Origin: Bacteroidota bacterium
Lineage (GTDB): Bacteria; Bacteroidota; Bacteroidia; Chitinophagales; Chitinophagaceae
Assembly: GCA_029555415.1 (NCBI GenBank)
Contig: JAKPSI010000060.1
Coordinates: forward strand, 1 to 64,000
Length of the DNA stretch: 64,000 nucleotides
Reading direction: 5' to 3'
Position 1 is the first letter of the stretch. Each line of letters begins with the position of its first letter. The translations under genes were made by a program, and so were the position numbers. Below, in pieces: positions 42,825 to 53,400 of this stretch. The notes below the pieces were generated by a model. That model worked only from the letters and a program-made list of their open reading frames with translations, had not been told where the DNA came from and did no database searches.

Positions 42825-43760
42825 ATGTCAACTATTCTCATCAGTGGCGGTACCGGACTTGTTGGCCGGGCACTCACAAAAGCTTTGCTCGATAAGGGCC
42901 ATGATGTCATCATCCTGACCCGTAATGTTGCCAAAGCGGGAACCGCGACCAGCCGTCTCCGTTATGCCACCTGGGATCCCGCTGCCGGAACCCTGGACCC
43001 CGACGCGCTTTTACAAGCCGATGCGATCGTTCACCTGGCCGGAGCCGGTGTGGCGGAACAGCGATGGACTAAAAAACGTAAAGCGGAGATCCTGAACAGC
43101 CGCGTGATGAGCGGTCATTTACTTTCCAAAGCCCTGTCCGAAAATCCTCATACGGTCAAAACTTTCATCACCGCCTCCGCGATCGGTTGGTACGGACCTG
43201 ATCGGGAGATGAACAAAGAAAACCATTCCTCCGGAGCTTTTACCGAGGCGGCCCCGGCATTCACCGATTTTCTGGGCGATACCTGCCGGCAATGGGAGGA
43301 GAGTACTTTGTCCATTGCAGATAAGGTTCGCCGCGTATGTCTGCGTATCGGGATCGTGCTGACCCCGGATGGAGGTGCACTCAAAGAATTCCTGAAGCCG
43401 ATCCGTTTCGGATTGGGAGCGATCATGGGCAGTGGCACACAAATGGTCAGCTGGATCCATTGTGATGATCTGGTCAGGATGATCCTGTTCGCACTGGAAG
43501 AAAATAAATTAATTGGTGTTTATAATGCAGTGGCTCCCGTGCCGGTGACCAATAAAGAACTGGTCATAAAACTGGCCCGGCAGAAACGCGGAAATATGTT
43601 TGTCCCTTTTCCCGTACCCGCATTCGTTCTGAAGATCATGCTGGGGGAAATGAGCATTGAAGTGCTGAAGAGTTGCACCGTCAGCAGTACGAAGGTCACC
43701 CGGGAAGGATTCGTCTTCCTGTATCCTTCGATCGACGCGGCAGTAAAAAGTTTTGTTTAA
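42825..43760 (+). CDS. TIGR01777-family epimerase (YfcH-like)
   Basis: This 311-residue extended short-chain dehydrogenase begins with the NAD(P) motif ILISGGTGLVGRALTKAL. HLAGAGVAEQRWTKKRKAEI and SAIGWYGPD are family signatures of the YfcH/SulA-like group, and the catalytic Tyr is in the WYG segment. The reaction is unknown. Its 3' end overlaps the convergent metallopeptidase gene by four bases. Confidence 0.9.
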   Translation: MSTILISGGTGLVGRALTKALLDKGHDVIILTRNVAKAGTATSRLRYATWDPAAGTLDPDALLQADAIVHLAGAGVAEQRWTKKRKAEILNSRVMSGHLLSKALSENPHTVKTFITASAIGWYGPDREMNKENHSSGAFTEAAPAFTDFLGDTCRQWEESTLSIADKVRRVCLRIGIVLTPDGGALKEFLKPIRFGLGAIMGSGTQMVSWIHCDDLVRMILFALEENKLIGVYNAVAPVPVTNKELVIKLARQKRGNMFVPFPVPAFVLKIMLGEMSIEVLKSCTVSSTKVTREGFVFLYPSIDAAVKSFV

Positions 43761-44413
43761 ACGGAGCCGGGGATATGCGCTTCGTGATAGATGTTCGTGA
43801 AGTCGCCCACAACCGCCTGGTTGTCGTGAAAGTCGAGATGATGCAGCTTCAGATGCTCAATATCTTCCAGTCTTACTTTCCTGAACATCGGATGCATAGT
43901 GCCACCGGTCACGCCGGCAGGTTTTGTTGAATCATACTGGAATGCAGGATCCACAAGCGTTCCACGCGGATACATGATGCCCGGTACACCTTCTCCGCGG
44001 ATATCCAGGTTGTCGGGATGGTCCAGTCCGATCGTATGGCCGAATTCATGCGCCGCGGTGGTGGAACCTTTGTACAGATTCTCCAGTTTGAAATAACCAC
44101 TGTTGCTTCCGATCGCGTCCACGAAGGAGATATTGCCATGCACGTATTCCTCTACCCGGAAATAATTTTTGCGGGGATCCAGATTCTGGTACACTTCAAG
44201 ATCGGTCAAACCGGGATTCACTTCCGCTGTAATGCGGAACTCCAGTGCTAGCGGGGTGTGATGTATATGTACGATGGCCTGCGGTTCATTCCACATCGCT
44301 TCGATCTCTTCCTGCATTGTGGCAGCAATAGCGGCATCGGCCGACTGCCCATATAAGATGAGATGCGCAGTGATGCGCAAACGGGAATTAGCAATGATCT
44401 CCGCGATGCCCAT
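43757..44413 (-). CDS. Matrixin-like zinc metallopeptidase without visible signal peptide
   Basis: This 218-residue protein carries the metzincin motif HEFGHTIGLDH (about residues 122-132) and a possible Met-turn GIMYPRG (about 145-151), as in matrixins (M10-like). The N-terminus MGIAEIIANSRLRITAHLILYG has no clear signal peptide or sorting tail, which is unusual for this class. The length is that of a bare catalytic domain. The partner and substrate are unknown. It is followed at 20 bases by a small gene of unknown function on the same strand. Confidence 0.75.
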   Translation of the reverse strand: MGIAEIIANSRLRITAHLILYGQSADAAIAATMQEEIEAMWNEPQAIVHIHHTPLALEFRITAEVNPGLTDLEVYQNLDPRKNYFRVEEYVHGNISFVDAIGSNSGYFKLENLYKGSTTAAHEFGHTIGLDHPDNLDIRGEGVPGIMYPRGTLVDPAFQYDSTKPAGVTGGTMHPMFRKVRLEDIEHLKLHHLDFHDNQAVVGDFTNIYHEAHIPGSV

Positions 44414-44432
44414 GAATAGATGATGATTGGGT

Positions 44433-44792
44433 TCAGGACCTGAAGTATGCCTTGAATTGTTCTGTGATCCTTTCGAATTCTTTCCTGACCTGATTGATAC
44501 CGATCAGTCCTCCGGAGAATCCGGAACTGACACGCTGTAACATCACTCCGATGGTAGACCCCTGGGGATTCAGTTCCGCTTTAACGTGGTGGAAAGGTGA
44601 GAAGGCGCCGAACAGGAGCCGCTTCCAGCGTTTCCCTTTCTCATAACTGAGTTTGTCGCCTTCTGTTTTTGTAAGCCGGTAACCTTCGGCGGAAAAGAAT
44701 AATTCCAGTTTGGCTTCCAGTTCTTCGCGGGTACAATCCGTAAAGTTGAATATGATACGGTCCTTCGCGAAATCAACAACGGTACAATGCAT
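44433..44792 (-). CDS. Conserved hypothetical protein
   Basis: This 119-residue protein is predicted soluble and mixed alpha/beta: strands at the start (CTVVDFAKDRIIFNF), a helix (REELEAKLELFFSAEGY), two strands (GDKLSYEKGKRW, HHVKAELNP) and a final helix (RKEFERITEQFKAYF). No signal peptide or known family was recognised. It lies between the fused beta-oxidation gene and the matrixin-like gene, both on the same strand, and may be co-transcribed with either. Confidence 0.65.
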   Translation of the reverse strand: MHCTVVDFAKDRIIFNFTDCTREELEAKLELFFSAEGYRLTKTEGDKLSYEKGKRWKRLLFGAFSPFHHVKAELNPQGSTIGVMLQRVSSGFSGGLIGINQVRKEFERITEQFKAYFRS

Positions 44793-44817
44793 GTGAATGA
44801 ATTTGTTCTGTAAATGA

Positions 44818-47199
44818 TCAGTTCCCGACCGGTTTTCCGCCTTTCAGTACACTTTGGATGCGTTCCAGCGTTTTCTTTTCTCCGCACAATGAAAGGAAGG
44901 CTTCTCTTTCCAGATCAAGTAAATATTGTTCAGAAACGAGTGAAGGTTCGCTCAGGTCACCACCGCACATCACCCAGGCCAGTTTCTTTGCCACCACCAC
45001 ATCGTGATCCGTTGCATAGTTACCGCGCCACATACCATTGATGCCTGCATATAACGCGCCCAGTGCACTTCGTCCCAACACCTTAACATCCTTACGTTGC
45101 ACGGGTGTGACATAGCCGCTGTCCTGCAATTCAATGACCGATTTTTTCGCCACTGATATCCTGCGGCTCTGGTTGTATACCACTTCATCAATGCCCTTAC
45201 GGTACACACCTATGCCGAAACCTTCCGCCGCGGATGTTGCCACTTTAGCAGTGGCAATGGTGAGGAAACGGTTCTTTAATGTGATGGTCTCCGGTTCATC
45301 TTCATGCATCTCATCTGCTGCACGCAGGGTGAATTCTTTCGTGCCACCGCCGCCGGGGATCAGGCCCACACCTAATTCCACGAGACCTGTATAGGTTTCA
45401 GCAGCAGGACAGCATTTGTCAGAATGCAGACTCAGTTCACAGGCACCACCGAGCGCGAGGCCATGCGGAGCGGTGATCACCGGAACAGAGGAGTACCGTG
45501 CGCGCATCATGGTGTTCTGGAACAAGCGGATGGCCATATCCAGTTCATCATATTCCTGCTCAATGGCCAGCATGAAGATCATACCGACATTGGCGCCGGC
45601 GGAAAAATTCATGCCTTCATTGGCGATAACAAGTCCTTTATAATCCTTTTCCGCTTTTTCGATCGAGGTTTGGATTCCTGACAGCACATCACCGCCGATG
45701 CTTCCCATTTTCGTGAACCATTGCAGGCCCAGTACATCATCACCGATATCATATAAACGGCAGCTGCCGTTCTTCCACACCAGGTTATCCTGATGATGGC
45801 TCATGACGATGAATGCGTCACCACCCGGCAGTGTTTTGTAGGTTTTGGAAGCGGGGTCATAACATTGTTTCTTGCCACCGGCGATGCGGTAGAAAGATTT
45901 GTTACCGGCCGCGATCATTTCATCCACCCAGGCCGCTACGGAATAGCCGGCTGCTTTCATCGCGGTAACGGAACGTTCCAGTCCCAGTACATCCCAGCTC
46001 TCAAAAGCGCCGATCTCCCAGCCAAAACCCGCCATCATGGCGTCATCCACCCGGTACAGTTCATCACTGATCTCGGGGATGCGGTGAGAGATGTAAGAGA
46101 AGAGACTATAATGGAACAAGCGGTAGAATTCTCCGGCTTTGTCCTGACCCGCCGCCAGCATCTTCAATCGTTGTGTCAGATCGTCGATAGGTTTGGCCGC
46201 TTCCAGTGTTCCGAATTTCGGTTTCACACGCGGACCGTATTCAAGTGTATCCAGATTGAGCGTGAGGATCTCTTTTTCACCACCGCTGCCTTTCGTCTTT
46301 TTGAAAAATCCCTGACCGGTCTTGTCACCCAGCCAGTTATTCGCCACCATTTTCTCCAGCCATGCGGGAATGGTGAATTGCGCGCGGGCTTCATCGGTGG
46401 GGCAGTTGTCCGCTACACCTTTGGCCACTTTCACCAGGGTATCGATACCCACAACATCCGCGGTGCGGAAGGTGGCGGATTTCGGGCGACCGATCACGGG
46501 ACCTGTCAGTGCATCGATATCATCCACACTCAGTTTCAGCTGTTCCTTGATATGCATGATGGCCATCATCGCGAATACACCGATACGGTTAGCGATGAAT
46601 GCCGGCGTGTCCTTGCATAATACCGTCGTTTTACCGAGATAGAGGTCCCCATACTGCATCAGGAAATCAGTGATAGCGGGATCCGTATCAGGAGTTGGGA
46701 TGATCTCGAGCAAGCGCAGGTAACGCGGAGGGTTGAAGAAGTGCGTACCGCAGAAATGTTTTTTGAAATCCTCACTGCGGCCTTCACTCAGCATGTGGAT
46801 CGGAATGCCGGATGTATTGGAAGTGATCAGCGTTCCTGGCTTACGGAACTGCTCCACTTTTTCATAAACGATCTTCTTGATGTCAAGTCGTTCCACCACC
46901 ACTTCGATCACCCAGTCGCAACCCGCGATATCCTTCATGTTATCATCGAAGTTGCCGGTCGTGATCTTCTTCGCCACATCTTTTGTATACACCGGAGATG
47001 GATTGCTTTTCAGCGCAGCCTGCAATGCGTCATTCACGATCTTATTCCTTTCAGCGGGCTTTGTACTTTGCGCCGCATCAGCGGGAACGATATCCAGTAA
47101 CAGAACCGGAATGCCGATACCTGCAAAATGACAGGCGATACGGGAACCCATGACTCCACTGCCAAGGACAGCTACTTTCCTGATTATACGTTTTGACAT
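44818..47199 (-). CDS. 3-hydroxyacyl-CoA dehydrogenase / enoyl-CoA hydratase fusion
   Basis: This 793-residue protein joins two steps of fatty acid beta-oxidation. The 3-hydroxyacyl-CoA dehydrogenase domains come first: the NAD motif VAVLGSGVMGSRIACHFAG (residues 9-27), CGTHFFNPPRYLRLLEII and the C-terminal helical domain (to about 390). The enoyl-CoA hydratase (crotonase) domain is at the C-terminus (about 480-760), with ITAPHGLALGGACELSLH and the oxyanion-hole pattern LGVGLIPGGGGTKE. This order is that of FadN in Bacillus and archaeal fusions, opposite to FadB/FadJ of E. coli. No thiolase or acyl-CoA dehydrogenase gene is adjacent. Confidence 0.92.
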   Translation of the reverse strand: MSKRIIRKVAVLGSGVMGSRIACHFAGIGIPVLLLDIVPADAAQSTKPAERNKIVNDALQAALKSNPSPVYTKDVAKKITTGNFDDNMKDIAGCDWVIEVVVERLDIKKIVYEKVEQFRKPGTLITSNTSGIPIHMLSEGRSEDFKKHFCGTHFFNPPRYLRLLEIIPTPDTDPAITDFLMQYGDLYLGKTTVLCKDTPAFIANRIGVFAMMAIMHIKEQLKLSVDDIDALTGPVIGRPKSATFRTADVVGIDTLVKVAKGVADNCPTDEARAQFTIPAWLEKMVANNWLGDKTGQGFFKKTKGSGGEKEILTLNLDTLEYGPRVKPKFGTLEAAKPIDDLTQRLKMLAAGQDKAGEFYRLFHYSLFSYISHRIPEISDELYRVDDAMMAGFGWEIGAFESWDVLGLERSVTAMKAAGYSVAAWVDEMIAAGNKSFYRIAGGKKQCYDPASKTYKTLPGGDAFIVMSHHQDNLVWKNGSCRLYDIGDDVLGLQWFTKMGSIGGDVLSGIQTSIEKAEKDYKGLVIANEGMNFSAGANVGMIFMLAIEQEYDELDMAIRLFQNTMMRARYSSVPVITAPHGLALGGACELSLHSDKCCPAAETYTGLVELGVGLIPGGGGTKEFTLRAADEMHEDEPETITLKNRFLTIATAKVATSAAEGFGIGVYRKGIDEVVYNQSRRISVAKKSVIELQDSGYVTPVQRKDVKVLGRSALGALYAGINGMWRGNYATDHDVVVAKKLAWVMCGGDLSEPSLVSEQYLLDLEREAFLSLCGEKKTLERIQSVLKGGKPVGN

Positions 47200-47339
47200 A
47201 CGGCAAAATTAGTTAGCTAAACAACTATTTTAAGAACCGAAGATAGGTTTTTTTCCAACTTGGCGATAAGAGTTACGGAACCGGCCATGGGACTGATTTT
47301 CAGGATGAACTGCCATTATTGACCAGGGTCATCGTAAAA

Positions 47340-47358
47340 TCCCTTTGCGGGAAAGGGA
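47340..47358. other. Small hairpin in the spacer before the PAS kinase gene
   Basis: A 7-bp stem (TCCCTTT / AAAGGGA, loop GCGGG) lies 128 bases before the kinase start. TAAATTTG at 47375-47382 matches the Bacteroidota -7 element but I find no well-placed -33 element. The rest of the 286-base spacer shows nothing recognised. Confidence 0.3.
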
Positions 47359-47485
47359 ATCTACTTACTAAGGGTAAATTTGGGCACAAGTACTTTGAAC
47401 TGATAAAGTATAATTTCTACTTTCAATGCCTGATTTACGCGGAGCCTTTGCGCTTTCCGCAAACCAACGATAAACCAATATTCTG

Positions 47486-49345
47486 ATGAACAACCCGCTT
47501 TCCAAAAGGCTGAAGCCTGCCGACCATTTGTCTGTCATACACAAAAGTATGATGATCAATGAGCCGCTCCTGTTGCAGGATGCCGTTCTCCAAACTGATT
47601 TATCGTTCAACATCACAGGGTGGAACCCTGTAGCTGAATTGCTGCATGGTCAACCCGGAGCACTGAACAAGTACCTGTTCGATCTGGTGAAAGTTGAATT
47701 CATCAACTCAGACCTGGAACAGATGAAAACTTCATTGCGTGAATCCAGTTACTGGAGCGGCGAAGTGAATTTCCACCGTTTCGATGGTCAGGAATTCCAG
47801 TTTGGTTGTACGGCTTCTTACATCATCAATGAAAATGAACAGCCTGTTTCCATTCTTTTCGTCTGTCATAATCTCACCGAAGAGAAGGACCGGGAAGTGC
47901 AGTTGGCTGAAGCAGAGAAAAAATATGAGACCTTACTGAATACTTTACCTGATGGCGTCGTCATGCTGAATGCCGATGGCCGTGTTGCCGCCTGTAACAA
48001 GAAAGGTGCTGAATTGCTGGGACTGGATGAACACGATTATCTGGGGCAGCAGGTCGCGAGTAAAGTCTGGCAGGCCATCAAAGAAGACGGCAGTGATTTT
48101 CCGGAAACGGAATTCCCCGCAGTCGTGAGTCTCCAAACCGGTTTCCCCCAACGCAATGTGAAGATGGGTGTCCGTAAACCCAATGGCATGTTGGTTTGGC
48201 TCTCCGTCAATTCACAGGCCCTGATCCGCCCCGGCGAATTTGAACCTTACGCCTGCGTGGTGTCCTATTCCGATATCACGGAAGCCACTCAGACCGGTAA
48301 AGAACTGCAACGCAGTAATGAACGGTTCTTCCATGCAGGCCGTATCACTTCGGATGCGATCTGGGACCTTGATCTGAACACCAATGAGATCTACCGGAGT
48401 GAGGCATTCTATGCATTGTCGGGTTTCAAACACGAAGCCGTGCAGAGTAATCTTAACTGGTATTTTGAGAATATACATCCGGAGGACCGCGACCGTGTTC
48501 GCCAGAATATAACTGATGCGATCAAAGACCGGATGACCTTCTGGCAGGACGAATACCGTTTCCGTTGCGCGGACGGCAGTTATAAATACCTGCTGGATAA
48601 AGGTGTGTTCCTGTACCGCCAGGGAAAACCATCCCGTGTCATTGGTGCGATCCAGGACCTTACAGAACGCAAACGCCTGGAAGCACGATTGCTTTATGAA
48701 GAGATCCAGAAACAGAAGCAGGTGAACCAGGCCAGCATCGCGGCGCAGGAAAGGGAGCGGAACAATATCAGTAAAGAACTGCATGATAACGTGAATCAGA
48801 TCCTGATGAGCGCCAAACTCTTTATGGATACCGCGATCCGTCAGCCGGAACAGGCCACTGAGCTGCTTGAAAAAGCCATGGAATACCAGGTACTGGCACT
48901 GCACGAGATCCGCAAGCTTTCCAAATCACTGAGTAACTCACTGGTTGAAACAGTGGGTCTGGAAGAAAGTATCCAGGATATCGTTTACAATATGCAGAAG
49001 CTGCGTCTGGTAGAAGTGGAATTTGAATTCAGCGGGTCCATAGAAGAAGAATTATCGAACGATCAGAAACTGATGCTCTTCCGTATCATACAGGAAGGCA
49101 CGACCAATATCATCAAATACGCGGAGGCCAATAATGTTTCCATCATCCTGCTGCGGCTGGACAATGAGATCTACCTGCAGATCAAAGATGATGGTAAAGG
49201 GTTCGACAACACGGTCAAGGAAAGAAAGGGGATCGGCCTGCTCAACATGACCAGCCGTGCCGACGCTTTCAGTGGTAAACTGGATATCCATTCGGAGCCG
49301 GGTAAAGGCACCACACTGGAATTGCGTTTCCCTGTACAGGCCTGA
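47486..49345 (+). CDS. PAS-domain sensor histidine kinase (NarX/DesK type)
   Basis: This 619-residue soluble kinase has no membrane helix. Three PAS-like domains span about residues 25-130, 145-265 and 280-395, the last with the PAC end RVIGAIQDLTERK. A coiled linker leads to a HisKA_3 dimerisation domain with His433 in KELHDNVNQILMSAKLF. A HATPase domain follows (DDGKGFD, KGIGLLNM, PGKGTTLELRFPV). No response regulator gene is adjacent, although HisKA_3 kinases usually partner LuxR-type regulators. A heme or other cofactor in the PAS domains is possible but not shown. Confidence 0.9.
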   Translation: MNNPLSKRLKPADHLSVIHKSMMINEPLLLQDAVLQTDLSFNITGWNPVAELLHGQPGALNKYLFDLVKVEFINSDLEQMKTSLRESSYWSGEVNFHRFDGQEFQFGCTASYIINENEQPVSILFVCHNLTEEKDREVQLAEAEKKYETLLNTLPDGVVMLNADGRVAACNKKGAELLGLDEHDYLGQQVASKVWQAIKEDGSDFPETEFPAVVSLQTGFPQRNVKMGVRKPNGMLVWLSVNSQALIRPGEFEPYACVVSYSDITEATQTGKELQRSNERFFHAGRITSDAIWDLDLNTNEIYRSEAFYALSGFKHEAVQSNLNWYFENIHPEDRDRVRQNITDAIKDRMTFWQDEYRFRCADGSYKYLLDKGVFLYRQGKPSRVIGAIQDLTERKRLEARLLYEEIQKQKQVNQASIAAQERERNNISKELHDNVNQILMSAKLFMDTAIRQPEQATELLEKAMEYQVLALHEIRKLSKSLSNSLVETVGLEESIQDIVYNMQKLRLVEVEFEFSGSIEEELSNDQKLMLFRIIQEGTTNIIKYAEANNVSIILLRLDNEIYLQIKDDGKGFDNTVKERKGIGLLNMTSRADAFSGKLDIHSEPGKGTTLELRFPVQA

Positions 49346-49915
49346 TCATTTCAAAGGCTCCAGGGAACCATCCACCGTGATGCGGATGGTGGAGGAGATG
49401 TTATCGCGGTACAATCGCGGGATCGTGATCTTATAATCCGCCAAAAGGATGTTGAATACTGAATGTATGACCGGCTTCCCGTCTTTCACTTCAATAGTAC
49501 CCGTTGTTTCCACATCCTTCGTTACACCATGTATCGTTAGCTTTCCTTTTACTGTTACATTATTCTTTCCGTTCACTGCATAATTGATGGAAGCGTTGTT
49601 GCTGATACTGCCTTTGAATTCTGCGCGGGGATAAATATCCGTTTCCGCATATTCCTTATTGAAGTGTTCCTGCATCAGCGCTTTCCTGAACTCAAAGCCT
49701 TTGACGAGTACCACGAACTGCAGGTCACCGGTCTTCGAATCCAGCAAGGTCACGACACTTTTATTGATCGCTTCGATGTTCTCCATTGCCGTAGAAGAAT
49801 AGAAGCTGATCCGGCCTGTTTTTGTGTAGAATTTTCCTTGTGCCTGCAGGCCTGCTGCGGCCATGATTGAAAAGGATATAAAAAGGAGAATGAGTTTACG
49901 CATGTTCAGTTTCAT
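49346..49915 (-). CDS. YceI-family periplasmic lipid-binding protein
   Basis: This 189-residue protein has a signal peptide (MKLNMRKLILLFISF to LQAQ). Its mature part fits the lipocalin-like YceI family (YTKTGRISFYSSTAMENI, DLQFVVLVKGFEFRKALMQEHF, TIHGVTKDVETTGTIEVKDG). YceI proteins bind isoprenoid or fatty chains. The ATG at 49915 overlaps the stop codon of the upstream OB-fold gene as ATGA, so translation is probably coupled; that makes it a better start than the ATG at 49933. Confidence 0.92.
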   Translation of the reverse strand: MKLNMRKLILLFISFSIMAAAGLQAQGKFYTKTGRISFYSSTAMENIEAINKSVVTLLDSKTGDLQFVVLVKGFEFRKALMQEHFNKEYAETDIYPRAEFKGSISNNASINYAVNGKNNVTVKGKLTIHGVTKDVETTGTIEVKDGKPVIHSVFNILLADYKITIPRLYRDNISSTIRITVDGSLEPLK

Positions 49916-50358
49916 TTTTTGATGATGACACAACGGTTCAGGATGACTTCAGATCCGAGACCAAGTTCATCTTTATTGAACCCGGTACAGGAGCCTCTAA
50001 CAGTGACAGACGTGTTTTCCCGGAGGAGGGCTGCATCTGCCCGGTGATTGCTGTCTACAGAACATCTCACCGCGGCCATACTGCTGCTGTCGCCGATCGC
50101 CAGACTATAATCGCCTGCATCATCTTTTGACATTTTTTTCAATATTCCGGACACTTCAATGGTCTTACCCATGAATTGTTTATTGGCGGATGAATCATTT
50201 TTTTCAAATGCGGCGATCAGACCTTCAGCGCTGACCGTAAAGTCGGCTTTAACTTTTCCCAGATCAGGGTTGGTTCGGGTATATGCGCGGTAACCGACCC
50301 ATGCGATAATGGCCATTGAGCCCAACAGGAAAAAAAGGAATGCTTTTTTGAATTTCAT
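49912..50358 (-). CDS. OB-fold (tRNA_anti-like) membrane-anchored protein
   Basis: This 148-residue protein has one N-terminal helix (about residues 4-24, KAFLFFLLGSMAIIAWVGY) followed by a domain resembling the OB-fold tRNA_anti-like family (KTIEVSGILKKMSKDDAGDYSLAIGD, VTVRGSCTGFNKDELGLGSEVILNRC). The role of this family is unknown. It shares a four-base overlap with the YceI gene and is preceded by the giant AsmA-like gene 72 bases upstream, so the three may form one unit linked to the cell envelope. Confidence 0.85.
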   Translation of the reverse strand: MKFKKAFLFFLLGSMAIIAWVGYRAYTRTNPDLGKVKADFTVSAEGLIAAFEKNDSSANKQFMGKTIEVSGILKKMSKDDAGDYSLAIGDSSSMAAVRCSVDSNHRADAALLRENTSVTVRGSCTGFNKDELGLGSEVILNRCVIIKK

Positions 50359-50430
50359 CGGAGTGAATGCGGTGGTGAGAATGATTGGTCTAAACAGCGT
50401 TGCCTTTCGGCCACAGCTTATCGTTCATTC

Positions 50431-53400
50431 TCAATCGTAATCGACCGGGGGAAGGTTGCGTAAATGGATAAATTTCTTGTAACGGCGGATGATCTTCCGG
50501 TTACTCTTGGCGCCTACACTGCTGGCGATACCACTCATCGCAATTTTGATCAGGTAGCTGACGGCGGACCTTTCCCGGTCACGCAGGAAGAATACTTTGC
50601 CGGTCCGGCTCCGGTTATTGTTACGGATCACAAAACTGTTCGCAACGAATGTGATCAGACTTGTCATGAATGAACGCTTCGTTTCATCTCCGTTCCTGAG
50701 GAATTTGATCTTCAGATCGTGGTAGAACATTTTCATATCACCGTATGCCAGATGTTCATTGGCCACTGCACGCATACTGATGGTATCCAGCATGCCGGAT
50801 TGGATCTTCACGGAGGTCATGGGGATCAGCACGGGATTCAGGATCTCCACATTGGCCGGTTTCATCCGCAACGTCATCAGGAATCCGCCCAGTGAGTCCG
50901 TATAGGATTCCCGCATCCGCAGCCGTATCCAGGCCGTATCCATCAGGTATGCATTGGCCTGCAGCCGCATACTGTCGGTGGGACCCAAATTGAAATTGCG
51001 TACCGGGAAGAAACGGGCATGGAACCTGGACAGGGTCACAGTTCCGGTCTCATTGTTCTTTGGATTCACTTCGGCATAGGAAACATAACTGTTCGTAATG
51101 AGCAGCGTATCCGCTGAGAAACGGAAGGGGATCTTTTTGACCAGGTTCACCGGAAGCGGCCGGATTTTACCCCCTTTGAACGGAAGTCGCTTGTCACGAT
51201 AGTCAATGAATGCGATCTGATCCGCCTGCAGGGTGCCGATCTGTAAAAGACTATCCTTTAAGAACCGGTCAATGTCAAATCCTCCCACATTCACCGCACC
51301 ACTGCTCACGGAGATATGATCGTGCTGAAAGGGATTCACGATATTGCTGGAGTCGCGGTCAAGTGCTGGTTTGTAGATCACGGAATCAATGTGTGCCTGT
51401 TTTCCGGAACGGTCATAGGCAGCCTGGTACCAAACAACTGAACTGCCGGGCGTTTTCCAGCTGCCGTCAAAATGTTCCACGATGAATGCCGGATTCTGTG
51501 TGATCAGTTCCCGGATATTCTTCATCTGCGCCTGTCCGATCCGGATATTGGAGGCCGAAGCGGAACGGATATCCAGCTTTCCTTTGGCGCGGCCCAGGCT
51601 ATCCTTCGCGAATTTAGAAGCGTTGATATCATCAATGCGTGCCGACCAGTTGCCCGTACCATTACTGCTGGTTGACCAGCTGATATCACTCAATTTGCTG
51701 CTGACTGATCCGCTGTCCGAACGGAATGTTTTACCACCCGGGGTCTGCAGACTGAAATCGTCCAGTTGTACATCCACACTGGCCGCTGTGCCACTGTTAC
51801 TGTTGCCGCGGCCATACTGAAGTTCTTTCAGCAGCATGTCATTCTGATGTGTCATTCCGTTCCAGGTGATACGCGTTGTTCCTTTTGCGGAATGTGTTTC
51901 AACGGAAAGCTTCGGTTGTTTGATGACGATGCTGTTGATCCGGATATCCGGTTGTTTATTGTCGGCATGAGTATCAATCGTTTTTATTCCGGAAAAGAAC
52001 AGATCAACTTCAGGGTTATTGAGCACCACATCTTTCAGCCGGAGTTTTCCGTGGATCAGTTGATTGAGGTCGGGCACCACGAAGGCAGAGGGGACATCCA
52101 TTTTCATGTGGCGCGTACTGTTGCTGTCACTGAAATGGAATTTCTCAACTTTTGTATCTGCCAGGTCCTTGCCGGTCACTCTTCCGATCGTAACCAGACT
52201 GCCGGCCTGATGGCTTTCGATATTCTTTGCAGATACGGCCAGGTTGTTGATCTCCGGCTTTTCTCCCGTGGTAAGTTTGAAAAGATCAGCGGTCACCAGA
52301 TCGATATAGCCGGTGATATCCTGTTTCCTTCCATGGATCCTCACATTGGTATTGGCACCATTGATGTGTTCAAGCAGTAATGAACTGCGCGGGCCGTTGT
52401 GCAGGTGTGTGGCAGGACTGGTTTCCAGCTGCAGATCGGCCTGTTTCCAGGAGATGCCATCCAGCGACAGATTCTTTTCCGTACTGTCCAGCGTGATCGC
52501 GTTCATCTTCACATCTTCTGCGAATAATTGGAGTTTATTGCCTTTGTCCGACAATTGCATCGAACCGGCAGTGAGTTGATTATCGTCCCCGGAATAATGT
52601 ACATCCAGCATGCCGGCGCTGATCCCGTTGAGATGAATGATCCCTTTTCTGAAATTCAGACTGTTCACGGATTGTTCAAATTCCGTGATCCTGCGTGAAA
52701 CGAGCAGCTGTTTGCTCTGTACAGATAGATCCGTATGTTCCAGGTGCATGTCGCCCTCACCGGGGAGGTCAAGGTTCAGGGTGCCGTTCGTGATATTGAA
52801 ATCCTCGAGCCGGATCAGGTTATTGATGAGGGTCATGTACTGGAACAGTCCCTTCTTTTTAGTACTGCCCGCTTCCGGTTGTTCATGTACCGTATAATTG
52901 ATCACAGGGTCGAACAGCGTGGCCTGATTCGCCTGCAATCTGCGCTCAAATAACAGTGCGTCCCATGATAATCCCTGTAGTTCACAATGCGGCACCGTAA
53001 AGCTGTTGGTCACTTTGCCATGTTCCAGTTGTTTCAGATTGAAATTGCTGAGCACGATCCGGTTCTTGTTGAACAGGATGCTGTCAAACTGAAGTGAAAG
53101 CGTACTGTCATGCAGGAAATTCTCATAATTCCGGATAGCCATCGCGAAGCTTTTCACTTTGAGGGGTCGCACCGGATCGTCATTGATGTTGAGCCCCTGC
53201 AATTCAAAATTATTCCGTGTGAAGTTGAACGTGCTCGGGATGCCGTTCCGTGTGGTGGTGATATCGAAGTCGGCATTGTTCACGACCACAAATCCCAGTT
53301 GCAGGTCACCGGTCAGCTGACGGATGATCTTATCCAGTCTCGGTGCCTGTTTTTTCGGTCCTGTTTTTTTGGTTACATCCACATCCAGTTTAAAGCGGGG

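Noticed and set aside
47204-47211. Leaderless promoter of the beta-oxidation gene (TAATTTTG four bases before the ATG)
   Set aside because: The -7 match is exact but no -33 element is found at a suitable distance, so it is too weak to annotate.
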